Assembly: GCF_002150805.1 (NCBI RefSeq)
Contig: NZ_MTBA01000014.1
Location: 1-64,000, forward strand
Reading direction: 5' to 3'
From: Oceanospirillum sanctuarii
Lineage (GTDB): Bacteria; Pseudomonadota; Gammaproteobacteria; Pseudomonadales; Halomonadaceae
Length of the DNA: 64,000 nucleotides
The notes under the pieces are model-generated. The model did no database searches and was not told the origin of the DNA. It was given only the letters and a program-made list of their open reading frames with translations. The translations under genes were made by a program, and so were the position numbers. Of this stretch, positions 8,426-16,285 are shown piece after piece; within the stretch, counting starts at the first letter, position 1; every line of letters begins with the position of its first letter.

Positions 8426-9529
8426 TTACAGATGGCGCTGTTTGTCTTCGTCCGCAATTGCGTTGAGTACATCCACCACCAGTCCGCTTTGCTGTTCCAT
8501 CGCTTCCAGATGTCTCAGGGCTGTGACGCAATCACCGGACTGAGCCGCAGCAACGGCAGCTTGTCCTTCGCGGTGAACCGCTTCATGGGGGGCTTCGAGA
8601 TGGCTGAAGTTATGCAAGCTGGAGAAGCGCTCGCGGCCATCGCCCTGATAATACCATTTTCCCAAACGGCACTGGTGGTGATCGGTAAAATCTTTTGCAG
8701 ATTTACGGTTCAAACCCAGATACGCCTGATAAACCTCATTTTTATAGACAATGTGGTCGAGCTTAACGGTTTCGATAAAGCCAAGCGTGGTGGACGTATC
8801 GATGGTTTTCTTCATGCTGCGTGAGAGGGCGACAACGGAATTGATCAGGGTTTCCGCTTCGCCAACCGCTGTGTTGATCTCACTGGATTCCTCATCCATC
8901 GCTTTGGCGCTGTCAGCTGTTTTGCGGGTCTGTTCTTCAATCACAGAAACCAGAGTGGTGATCTCAGAGGTTGCATCGCTGGCTCTTTGGGCAAGGTTGC
9001 GTACTTCATCTGCTACCACTGCAAAGCCACGGCCATGCTCTCCGGCACGAGCCGCTTCAATTGCAGCGTTCAGTGCTAGCAGGTTGGTCTGTTCTGAGAT
9101 GGTATGAATGATGTTAACGAACTCAGAGATACGACCGGACGCATCATCGAGTACAGCCACCTCTTTATGAGTGGAACTGGATTGCAGGCTGATCTCCTGC
9201 GCTTGCTTGTTGATCTCGGAAAGCAGGCTCAGGCAGCGGTCAAACAACTCGTTGGAATCTTTCAGCGAGAGGCTTTCTTCCATCAGGGACTCTGCAGAGT
9301 AGGCGACCTTCTCTCGAACTTCGTTCAGGGAGCTGTGGCCGGAACCCCAAAGGGTATGAAACCTCTTATTCAGCGCTTGCTGTTCAGAGTCTGCGGATTG
9401 CGTGTCTTGCTGCTGGTTTAGCTGTTGGCTCAGACTCTGGTTTTCCGACATCAGGGACTGGTTTTCCTGTTCCAGTTGACGCAGGCGACGCTCTAATTCA
9501 TCTATTTTTTGTTTATTGCGGTTCCACAT
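8426..9529 (-). CDS. Soluble methyl-accepting chemotaxis protein with C-terminal CZB zinc domain
   Basis: This is a 367-aa cytoplasmic chemoreceptor without membrane segments. An N-terminal coiled coil (residues 5-55) precedes the conserved signalling hairpin at about 143-190 ([20 protein letters not shown], then [17 protein letters not shown]), which docks CheA and CheW. The C-terminus (about 255-325) is a chemoreceptor zinc-binding domain with the expected pattern: His259, Cys287 in CRLGKW, and His315/His319 in PHEAVH. In Helicobacter TlpD this zinc-Cys site responds to oxidants such as hypochlorite, so a redox or zinc input is likely. The start at 9529 fits the onset of the coiled coil. 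Confidence 0.93.
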   Translation of the reverse strand: MWNRNKQKIDELERRLRQLEQENQSLMSENQSLSQQLNQQQDTQSADSEQQALNKRFHTLWGSGHSSLNEVREKVAYSAESLMEESLSLKDSNELFDRCLSLLSEINKQAQEISLQSSSTHKEVAVLDDASGRISEFVNIIHTISEQTNLLALNAAIEAARAGEHGRGFAVVADEVRNLAQRASDATSEITTLVSVIEEQTRKTADSAKAMDEESSEINTAVGEAETLINSVVALSRSMKKTIDTSTTLGFIETVKLDHIVYKNEVYQAYLGLNRKSAKDFTDHHQCRLGKWYYQGDGRERFSSLHNFSHLEAPHEAVHREGQAAVAAAQSGDCVTALRHLEAMEQQSGLVVDVLNAIADEDKQRHL

Positions 9530-9856
9530 AGGTTGCTCCGGGCCTCTGTAGGGCCTTGATGTCCAAAGAATTCTTCCGTGATTATTACAATGTAATAAAA
9601 CGCTAATCTTAACTTAAAGGAACTTGAATGTAAGATTTGTTTTGTCGCAGCTGATAATGAACTGACCGCATGATTAGGTGATGGTCGGAGCGCACGATAT
9701 AAGGAATGGATTAGGTGTTGAAGACAGGGGTACAAGGCACTGTTAATTCAGCAGGGTTAACAGAGCACCGTTAATAAAGCACTACAGGAGGTGTAGTGCT
9801 TCGGGGTTAGCGGATCAGGTCAGAAGATTTAAAGACCTGATCTATCAAGGCGTTAA
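9530..9856. other. Intergenic stretch between the chemoreceptor and ABM genes
   Basis: This 327-base gap holds no convincing gene. It should carry the promoter of the minus-strand chemoreceptor in its left half. On its right side lies the hairpin at 9778-9800, the likely terminator of the ABM gene. Confidence 0.6.
9778..9800 (-). terminator. Probable terminator of the ABM-family gene
   Basis: AGCACTAC and GTAGTGCT form an 8-bp stem with a seven-base loop. Read on the minus strand it is followed by the AT-rich TTATTAA. The U tract is short, so strength is uncertain. Confidence 0.5.
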
Positions 9857-10141
9857 TCAGAGATGTTCAAGCACGGTGACTTTTTCCGGCTCTGCCAGCA
9901 TGGCGGCGATAGTGCCCGAGATCTCGTTACGCTCCGGTGAGCGATTCCAGCGCTGCCAGGCACTGTGGTCACGCCAGAGGGTGAAAATAAAGCGGTGATT
10001 AGGATGCTCTGCATCCTTCAGGGATTCCCCTGAAATAAACCCGTCAGCATGTAGCGCTTGCTGAAGAATGCTGCGGGAGAAGTTTTCGTAGTCTGGTTCC
10101 AGTCCGGGGATAATGATGCGTTCTATCATTACCTTGATCAT
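9857..10141 (-). CDS. Antibiotic biosynthesis monooxygenase (ABM) family protein
   Basis: This is a 94-aa protein of the dimeric alpha/beta-barrel (ferredoxin-like) type. Hallmarks are the N-terminal strand MIKVMIERIII, a helix around residues 20-31, and the second half with FTLWRDHSAWQRWNRS at about 53-68, the usual strand-helix of ABM proteins. Relatives include quinol monooxygenases such as YgiN and small stress proteins, but catalysis cannot be inferred here. It stands alone on the minus strand, with a divergent TusA-like gene upstream and a hairpin downstream at 9778-9800. Confidence 0.8.
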   Translation of the reverse strand: MIKVMIERIIIPGLEPDYENFSRSILQQALHADGFISGESLKDAEHPNHRFIFTLWRDHSAWQRWNRSPERNEISGTIAAMLAEPEKVTVLEHL

Positions 10142-10263
10142 GGTGTTCTCCTTAGTTTTTCTCTTGCTTACTGTTTTTCTTATTGCGTTTGTGTCGTTGT
10201 AAATTTCCGGTCGAACTTATGCGCTATGACTCATTGAGTTGAAGCCTCTAAGTTGATCCGGGG

Positions 10264-10297
10264 GGCGGGTCTGGTAAACTTCCCGCCTTTATTTTTT
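10264..10297 (+). terminator. Terminator-like hairpin in the TusA-like leader
   Basis: GGCGGG at 10264-10269 pairs with CCCGCC at 10282-10287 and is followed by TTTATTTTTTC, ending 13 bases before the TusA-like ATG. The shape is that of an intrinsic terminator placed in a 5' leader, so attenuation is possible; it could also stop upstream transcription. Confidence 0.5.
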
Positions 10298-10309
10298 CAG
10301 GAATCGATC

Positions 10310-10549
10310 ATGTCTGAACTGACCTATACCCATGAATTAGACACCTCAGGCCTGATGTGCCCGGAACCTGTGATGATGCTGCACGGCAAAGTGAAAGAGA
10401 TGGCGGAAGGTGATGTGTTAAAAGTGATCGCCACCGATCCATCAACTACCCGTGATATTCCTAAATTTTGCCAGTTCCTGGGTTTTCCTCTGCTGGAGCA
10501 GAAAGAAGAGGACGATCTCTTTTTCTACTACATCCAGAAAACCGCTTAA
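10310..10549 (+). CDS. TusA-family sulfur-carrier protein
   Basis: This is a 79-aa protein of the TusA/SirA/YeeD fold. The active-site motif CPEP occurs at residues 17-20 (GLMCPEPVMML); the Cys carries a persulfide in this family. The rest fits the two-strand, two-helix pattern with VIATDPSTTRDIP at about 43-55. E. coli TusA (81 aa) relays sulfur from IscS to TusBCDE for 2-thiouridine in tRNA; this copy matches it in length and motif spacing, but paralogues with other sulfur-transfer roles exist. The ATG at 10310 is chosen over an upstream start because CAGGA precedes it at good spacing and the family begins here. Confidence 0.88.
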   Translation: MSELTYTHELDTSGLMCPEPVMMLHGKVKEMAEGDVLKVIATDPSTTRDIPKFCQFLGFPLLEQKEEDDLFFYYIQKTA

Positions 10550-10585
10550 GTCATAAGGCCCGGCTGATACGCTTCTCTGTTCGCC

Positions 10586-11299
10586 TCATGAATTAAACTG
10601 GCAGCCCAGCATCATGCGCTGAAGTGCTGCCAGTGCCTCAGGCTCTTCCCGTTTAATCTGGTTCGCTACCTTGTATTGAAAGTAGTAACTGGTGCCTTCC
10701 AGTTCGCTGAACGGGAAAAGGCAAGGGTCACCGGGCAGCACCGGTGTATTGGTAACCTTATTTTCATCGACCAGCATTGCCTCGACCCGGCCGTCACTGA
10801 ACAGCGCCCAGCTGTAAATCTCCGATAACTGATAGATGGAATGCTCCGGTATCAGGGTTAATGCATGGGTGCCTGTGGTATCCGGTAGTTCCTGCATCAC
10901 ATAGACCTCGTCAGAGGGCACAAACTCATAGGCATCCAGACTGGCTCTTAGCTCCTGTACTTTATGCTCCGGTGGCTCACTGAAGACAACTTCAGATTCC
11001 GGATCATAGTAGCCCTGCCAGAGCCCTCCTTTAGGATCATCCGCCTGTTCCGCTGAAATCACACTGGTCAGCCAAGGGATAATGCCGACGACATGCTCGT
11101 CTTTCTGCATGCCCCAGCCCAGAAGGGGAACGGCAAACAGGCTTCCCGGATCGTGGGGGTGAGAGTACACCATGCAGAGGTGGTCGAGTTCAGGCACGAT
11201 ACGAATCAGCTGCTGACTGGCAGGATCGTCGATCGGCTTCTTGCTGAAGAGGCTGATCACATTATCCCGGTTAGCTGTTTGAGCGGCGCTGTGAGTCAT
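10586..11299 (-). CDS. Conserved protein of unknown function, 237 aa
   Basis: I do not recognise this protein. It is soluble, acidic, and has no signal peptide or membrane segment. The first 25 residues look flexible (polar, NVISLFSKKP). The rest alternates strands and short helices with many aromatic and proline residues (for example LLGWGMQ at about 60, YYDPESEVVF at about 97-106, SYYFQYKVANQIKREE near 206-221). It stands alone between the TusA-like gene and the DUF3080 gene. A well-formed ribosome site (GGAGAAGGAGGC) lies just upstream of the ATG at 11299, so it is a real, translated gene. Confidence 0.75.
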   Translation of the reverse strand: MTHSAAQTANRDNVISLFSKKPIDDPASQQLIRIVPELDHLCMVYSHPHDPGSLFAVPLLGWGMQKDEHVVGIIPWLTSVISAEQADDPKGGLWQGYYDPESEVVFSEPPEHKVQELRASLDAYEFVPSDEVYVMQELPDTTGTHALTLIPEHSIYQLSEIYSWALFSDGRVEAMLVDENKVTNTPVLPGDPCLFPFSELEGTSYYFQYKVANQIKREEPEALAALQRMMLGCQFNS

Positions 11300-11470
11300 G
11301 TTGCCTCCTTCTCCGCTGGGGAGCTGGTGGTCAGAAGCGGCAGCTTTGATTCATTCGTATCATTCAGAGCTGCCCTTACTAGAAAAAATAGTCGATAACT
11401 TATTGTTTGAGAAGTTGATTTTTAATTGGCAAAAATGGAGCAGAGGTTTGCAGTCCTGATATTTAAGCCT

Positions 11471-12598
11471 TCAACCTCTCTGGGGAAAGAGGCCGCATTG
11501 GCGTAAAAGACGGTTCCAGACCGCAGTATGTCTCTGGTTGGCCTGTTGAAAGGATTGCCACAGGGCTTCAGGTTTATCCATCGATAGCCAGCGGTTCTGA
11601 TAGCTTTTCAACTCAGGAGTTGCGTACTCTTTTGGCAGGTTATTAAGGGTGGCATCAAAAATCTGATTCACTGATGGCAACAGCTGATTCGCCATGCGGC
11701 TGTGATGAGCAATCACCGGCTGGATGCCCTGCAGGTAGTATTTATGCAACACGTTATAGAGGTTTTTGGAACGCGGTGTACTGCCGCCATTAAGGCAGAC
11801 AGGGCGTTGGGCAAGTTTGGTTTCCAGAAGCAGGGAGACCCGATTCAGTGAGTGGGTACTGACCTGCAGGGATTTCAGCAGGCTATGGAGAATAGGCTGG
11901 CTATTCAGTACCTGCAGCTGCTGCTCAAGGGTGTTGTTTGGCTGAGGGTTATCGGTGACCTCTGCGAGCTGTTTTAAAGCTGCTGCTACACTTTGGTATT
12001 CCGGACGGGCATCCGGCAGGAACGCCTGCTGAGACTGGCTCAGTTGATTGGTCAGTTCATCACCGGCAAAAAACAGCTGATGGCTGACTAAAGGGCGGAT
12101 TTGTTGTTTGTGCCGGTATGCGTCCTCAAGCCGTTGGATAAAATCACTGTCCTCAGCCAGCCATTGCTCACGTTTCTGATAGCAGGGTTCCAGTTTCTGC
12201 CAGAACGCTTGCTCATAGATAAAACGTTGTGACGGCATCATCACCTTGCCGAGATTGCTGTTCTTCTGGTTGATCAGTGACATCAGACCACAACGCTGAA
12301 AATCCCAAACCTCCACTAAACCCTGCTCAAAGCTTGGAATCTCAATAAGGCGACTGCGACGATCAGGATAGGCTATTGCGGGAAGCGAGGCTGCCTCTTC
12401 CGGTTCCAGATCGAGAATATTGCTCACCCGATCCAGGTAATCCTGATAGCGGTAACTGAGGGTATTTTCCTGCTGACAGCCACTGATGAGCATGACAAAT
12501 AAGACTAACAGGGTGATGGACAAGAATCGTGGGAAGGGGTTGCTGCTGCCCTGAAGACTTGAACGGAGGCGGGTTTGCGCAGATAAGTTAATGTTCAC
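11471..12598 (-). CDS. DUF3080-type lipoprotein
   Basis: This is a 375-aa predicted lipoprotein. A positively charged N-terminus and a hydrophobic stretch (about residues 26-40) lead to the lipobox LISGC with Cys41, so the mature protein should be lipid-anchored. The body is helical and Gln/Leu-rich, resembling the DUF3080 family of gammaproteobacterial lipoproteins of unknown role (SYRYQDYLDRV after the lipobox, then RCGLMSLINQKNSNLGKVM at about 104-122). It starts 30 bases after the MATE gene stop on the same strand, so both are probably co-transcribed. Function is unknown. Confidence 0.8.
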   Translation of the reverse strand: MNINLSAQTRLRSSLQGSSNPFPRFLSITLLVLFVMLISGCQQENTLSYRYQDYLDRVSNILDLEPEEAASLPAIAYPDRRSRLIEIPSFEQGLVEVWDFQRCGLMSLINQKNSNLGKVMMPSQRFIYEQAFWQKLEPCYQKREQWLAEDSDFIQRLEDAYRHKQQIRPLVSHQLFFAGDELTNQLSQSQQAFLPDARPEYQSVAAALKQLAEVTDNPQPNNTLEQQLQVLNSQPILHSLLKSLQVSTHSLNRVSLLLETKLAQRPVCLNGGSTPRSKNLYNVLHKYYLQGIQPVIAHHSRMANQLLPSVNQIFDATLNNLPKEYATPELKSYQNRWLSMDKPEALWQSFQQANQRHTAVWNRLLRQCGLFPQRG

Positions 12599-12628
12599 TT
12601 TTCGCCTCCGTTATCCTGTTGCTGACGG

Positions 12629-14011
12629 TTATACGGCCGTTGCGTGTTTCCGGTTTGTGACGAAAAAACGCCAACCCAGAAGCACCGCCGCCATGCTCAA
12701 ACCGGCAATCAGGCCGTACCAGAAACCGGCAACCCCCATGGCAGGAACAATCAGATCGGTCAGCGAGAGGATATAGCCCAGTCCCATACCCACAACCCAG
12801 TAGGAGAAGAGGGTAATCGGCATAATGATCTGGGTATCTTTATAGCCGCGCAATGCTCCGCTTAAGGCAACCTGTAGCGCGTCTGAGATCTGGAAGATCG
12901 CCGCCAGATGCAGAAGAGTAATCGCCAGCGCAATGACTTCTGCCTGATCGGTGTAGAGTGTTGCGATCATTCCCGGCAGGAAGTACATGATGCCTGCCGT
13001 GAAAAAGCAGGCGAAAACCGTGCAGCCAGTGCCCACAAGACTGATGCGCTTGCCATAACCGTAACCGGCGGAGCCAATACCGTTACCGACGCGCACCGTC
13101 AGTGCCATCGCAAGGCTTAAGGGCACCATAAAGGTTACCGAGGTGACATTCAGCGCGATCTGGTGTGCAGCTACCTGAGTAGAGCCCAATCGGGCGATAA
13201 AAAGTGCGATGGTGGTAAAAAGCCCTACCTCGAAGAAGATCGCTATACCGATAGGAATGCCTACACCGGACATCTCCTTAATATCGGACCAGCGCGGCAG
13301 TGCAGGGTGGTCCAGCAGCCGGGTCTCTTTATAGCGATGATTAAAGCGGATGTAGCACCAGAGCAGAATCACACCGGTCCACATAGCAATCGCCGTTGCA
13401 AAACCACAGCCCATGACGCCCAGAGCAGGAATCGGCCCCATGCCGTAGATGAGCACCCAGTTGGCGACCAGATTGAACAGCAGCATACCCACGCTGATCA
13501 GGAGTACTGGGCGGGTAAAACCTAAACCCTCGGTATAGCTACGCATGGTCTGGTAGAAGCCGAGTGCCGGGAAACCGATCATAATCCCCAGCATATAATC
13601 CCCCACCAAAGGCACCAGATGATCCGGCACCTCCATTAAATGCAGAATATCCGCGTAAAACAGCATGACGCCGATACTGAGCATGCTGATCAACAGTCCA
13701 AGCCAGAAGCCCTGAAAGGCAAAAGGGCCAACCTTTTGCGGGGTATCTGCGCCTAACCATTGGGCGATAAAGGGTGTCAGGCCCAGCAAGACACCGCTCA
13801 GGAAGAGAAACAGAGGCATCCAGATACTGGTGCCCAAGGCTACTGCAGCCAGGTGATCAGCACCCAGACGGCCAACCATCAGGGTGTCGATAACGCCCAT
13901 GCCGGACTGAGCCAGCTGAGCGCCCATAATCGGCAGCGCAATCGCCAGAAGATATTTGATCTCAGTAGAGAGTGATGGAAAGACAAAAGTCTTTTTTGCT
14001 GATGTTTGCAT
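12629..14011 (-). CDS. MATE-family multidrug/sodium antiporter (NorM type)
   Basis: This is a 460-aa inner-membrane exporter with about 12 helices in two similar halves. The first half opens with IALPIMGAQLAQSGMGVID then TLMVGRLG, the second with MSGVGIPIGIAIFFEVGLF, both typical of NorM-like MATE transporters. These use Na+ or H+ gradients to expel cationic drugs and other toxic compounds. I place the start at the ATG at 14011, which has an AAGGA upstream. A longer reading to 14092 would add 27 residues unlike any family N-terminus. It is the first gene of a likely two-gene unit with the DUF3080 lipoprotein. Confidence 0.93.
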   Translation of the reverse strand: MQTSAKKTFVFPSLSTEIKYLLAIALPIMGAQLAQSGMGVIDTLMVGRLGADHLAAVALGTSIWMPLFLFLSGVLLGLTPFIAQWLGADTPQKVGPFAFQGFWLGLLISMLSIGVMLFYADILHLMEVPDHLVPLVGDYMLGIMIGFPALGFYQTMRSYTEGLGFTRPVLLISVGMLLFNLVANWVLIYGMGPIPALGVMGCGFATAIAMWTGVILLWCYIRFNHRYKETRLLDHPALPRWSDIKEMSGVGIPIGIAIFFEVGLFTTIALFIARLGSTQVAAHQIALNVTSVTFMVPLSLAMALTVRVGNGIGSAGYGYGKRISLVGTGCTVFACFFTAGIMYFLPGMIATLYTDQAEVIALAITLLHLAAIFQISDALQVALSGALRGYKDTQIIMPITLFSYWVVGMGLGYILSLTDLIVPAMGVAGFWYGLIAGLSMAAVLLGWRFFVTNRKHATAV

Positions 14012-14302
14012 ATCTGGTCTGAAAATCCTTGGCGGTAAAAGCACTGCCCGATAAAAAGCGGATAAAGATAACCGGGTTGCAGGTGAAACCAACCGGGCAG
14101 GGGATTGTACTCAGTCGCCCCCGCTTTGTCTTGAGTAGGGGCTGCGTGATCAATTTTATTTCCGATTGCTGCCAGCGCGTTAAGTGACTTGTTACGGATC
14201 AAAAAGAGTGTAGAAAAGCCCGGTGTTTTTTTCCGGATACCCTGCATAAGCCGTATAATGCGCCCTTTTTTCCGTCGTTAGAAAATGATTGTTGAGGTTA
14301 CT

Positions 14303-14878
14303 GTGAGCGAGCAACACCGTTGTGAAGATCTGATCCGGATTTTTGACCAGCTTTTTCTGGAGTCAGAGCAGACCCGTCTGGTGAAGGGGGATGATGAACC
14401 TATCTATCTTCCGGCATCCATGACAGGGAATGAGCATCAGGTGATTTTTGCCCATGGTTTCTTTGCCAGTGCCATGCATGAGATTGCTCACTGGTGTGTT
14501 GCCGGTAAAGAGCGTCGCTTACTGGAAGACTATGGCTACTGGTATGAGCCGGATGGCCGTTCCGAAGAACAGCAGCGTCTGTTTGAAAAGGTTGAGGTGA
14601 TTCCTCAGGCGATGGAGAAGTGTTTCTGTCTGGCTGCAGGTTTTCGCTTTCGGGTCAGCGTAGACAATCTGAACGGCTCTCCGGGGGATACCCGAAGCTT
14701 TGAAGAGAATGTTGACCGTCAGGCAGAAAAGTATCTGACAGAAGGTCTTCCTGATCGTGCTCAGCGTTTCTTTGATGCACTGTCCTGCTTTTATCAGACA
14801 GGAGCCCGAACCGGCTTGTCTCCAGTCAAAGCCGATCCTGAATTAAACAAGGCTGAGGTTGCTGAAACTGAATGCTAG
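14303..14878 (+). CDS. epmC: Elongation factor P hydroxylase EpmC
   Basis: This protein of about 191 aa closely matches E. coli EpmC (YfcM), the iron-dependent enzyme that hydroxylates the beta-lysylated Lys of EF-P. Shared blocks include TRLVKGDDEPIYLPA and the metal-binding HEIAH (H65, E66, H69 counted from the ATG at 14285). GYWYEPDGR and the C-terminal VDNLNG segment follow. I choose GTG 14303 because GAGG lies just upstream and the protein then begins like E. coli EpmC; the ATG at 14285 would add six residues. Its classical substrate EF-P is not in the window; the EF-P-like paralogue EfpL is encoded at 53687-54253. Confidence 0.93.
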   Translation: MSEQHRCEDLIRIFDQLFLESEQTRLVKGDDEPIYLPASMTGNEHQVIFAHGFFASAMHEIAHWCVAGKERRLLEDYGYWYEPDGRSEEQQRLFEKVEVIPQAMEKCFCLAAGFRFRVSVDNLNGSPGDTRSFEENVDRQAEKYLTEGLPDRAQRFFDALSCFYQTGARTGLSPVKADPELNKAEVAETEC

Positions 14879-14925
14879 GGCGCTTTAGAGTCCTGATTCT
14901 AAAGAGGTTTGATGTTGATCAATAA

Positions 14926-15003
14926 ATGAAAACGATTTGCAATAAGTATTGCATTCGGAGTTTTTATTGGGTTAAATACCAATTATTCTCATTTCGATGA
15001 TTG
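14926..15003 (+). promoter_or_regulatory. Putative Fur operators and a palindrome upstream of the iron-binding protein
   Basis: Two Fur-like 7-1-7 segments are visible: TGAAAACGATTTGCA near 14927-14941 and, on the other strand, TGAGAATAATTGGTA near 14978-14992. Between them sits a perfect inverted repeat TGCAATA-AG-TATTGCA at 14938-14953. The position just upstream of a ferric-iron uptake gene supports iron control. No site is a full match to the Fur consensus. Confidence 0.55.
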
Positions 15004-15042
15004 ATTAGAACTGCAAAACTTTTTCCGTCAGGAGACACGTTA

Positions 15043-16086
15043 ATGGCTCAACAAGGTTTCACTCAAAAAGCATTTAAGAAAGCGGTTGCTGCTCTGGTTC
15101 TGGCTGCAGGTTCTGCTGCCGCGTTTACTGCACAGGCTGCTGATGAGATCAATATCTATTCTGATCGTCAGGCGTTCCTGATGAAGCCGATTCTGGATGC
15201 TTTCACTAAAGAAACCGGCATTAAAGTTAACGTGGTATTCGCTAAAAAAGGCCTGATTCAGCGTCTGAAGAGCGAAGGTGCAAATAGCCCTGCAGACCTG
15301 CTGCTGACTTCTAACGTAAGCAACCTGACCCGTGCGGTTGACGCTGGCGTGACTCAGAAAGTTGACGATGCGGTTATCAATAAAAACGTACCGGCTAAAT
15401 TCCGTGATGCTGATGGCCAGTGGTTTGGTCTGACGACCCGTGCCCGTGTTGTCTACGCATCTAAAGATCGTGTGAAGCCGGGTGAGATCGAAACTTACGA
15501 AGATCTGGCTGATCCTAAATTCGCTGGCCGTATCTGTACCCGTAAAGGCGACCACACCTACAACATCGCTCTGATTGCTTCTATGATCGCTCACCACGGT
15601 GAAGCTGAAGCTAAGCAGTGGCTGGAAGGCGTTAAAGCAAATCTGGCGCGTAAGCCTCAGGGTAATGACCGTGCACAGGTTAAAGCGGTTAAAGAAGGCG
15701 TTTGTGATATCGCTGTAGGTAACAGCTACTACTACGGCAAAATGCTGACTAACGACGAGCAGCGTGCCTGGGCAGAGTCTGTCAACATCGTTTATCCGAA
15801 TCAGGGTGATCGTGGTACTCACGTAAACATCAGTGGCATGACCATGACCAAGAGCGCGCCAAACCGTGACGCAGCTCTGAAACTGATGCGTTTCCTGACC
15901 GAAGATGAAGCGCAGAAGATCTACGCAGAGCAGAACTTCGAATATCCGGTTAAGCCGGGTGTTTCTGCCAGCAAGCTGGTCGACAACTGGGGCGACTTCA
16001 AAGCTGATGATCTGCCACTGTCTGACGTAGACAAGTTCCGCAAGCGTGCCGCTATGGTGGTGAACGAAGTGGGCTACAACAACTGA
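15043..16086 (+). CDS. Periplasmic Fe(3+) ABC transporter binding protein (FbpA/FutA type)
   Basis: This is a 347-aa periplasmic ferric-iron binding protein. Residues 1-33 form a Sec signal peptide ending near FTAQAA|DE. The mature part begins INIYSDRQAF and carries the Tyr-rich iron site (GNSYYYGKML at about 225-234), as in FbpA/FutA1 proteins. It delivers Fe(3+) to the permease encoded downstream. The ATG at 15043 is chosen because AGGAGA precedes it and the signal peptide begins there; the upstream start at 15001 has no ribosome site. A hairpin with a T run at 16217-16238 separates it from the permease gene, which fits high expression of the binding protein. Putative Fur sites lie upstream. 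Confidence 0.94.
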   Translation: MAQQGFTQKAFKKAVAALVLAAGSAAAFTAQAADEINIYSDRQAFLMKPILDAFTKETGIKVNVVFAKKGLIQRLKSEGANSPADLLLTSNVSNLTRAVDAGVTQKVDDAVINKNVPAKFRDADGQWFGLTTRARVVYASKDRVKPGEIETYEDLADPKFAGRICTRKGDHTYNIALIASMIAHHGEAEAKQWLEGVKANLARKPQGNDRAQVKAVKEGVCDIAVGNSYYYGKMLTNDEQRAWAESVNIVYPNQGDRGTHVNISGMTMTKSAPNRDAALKLMRFLTEDEAQKIYAEQNFEYPVKPGVSASKLVDNWGDFKADDLPLSDVDKFRKRAAMVVNEVGYNN

Positions 16087-16216
16087 TCAGCGGATGCTGA
16101 AATCAGTAATCACTTTGGCTGATGTTTGCCCGGGCTGTTATTACTGCCCGCTGGCAGATGTCGCCAAAGTTGTTATAACAGGCCGGCCTAAGGTGCTGTT
16201 ATAATTAGAAATTCCG

Positions 16217-16238
16217 GGGCAGCCATGGCTGCCCTTTT
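16217..16238 (+). terminator. Intercistronic terminator between binding protein and permease
   Basis: GGGCAGCCATGGCTGCCC is a perfect palindromic stem followed by TTTTGTG. It probably attenuates read-through from the abundant binding-protein gene into the permease gene. Confidence 0.75.
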
Positions 16239-16285
16239 GTGCGTTCTGAAAAACACTTTTTATCGTTTCTGACAGGTAGGCGCGG

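Noticed and set aside
9502-9735. 77-aa minus-strand ORF upstream of the chemoreceptor
   Set aside because: It overlaps the chemoreceptor start in another frame and has no ribosome site or domain; it looks like a chance frame.
15040-15822. 260-aa minus-strand ORF inside the iron-binding protein gene
   Set aside because: It mirrors a clear FbpA-type gene with signal peptide and motifs; the antisense frame has no domain.
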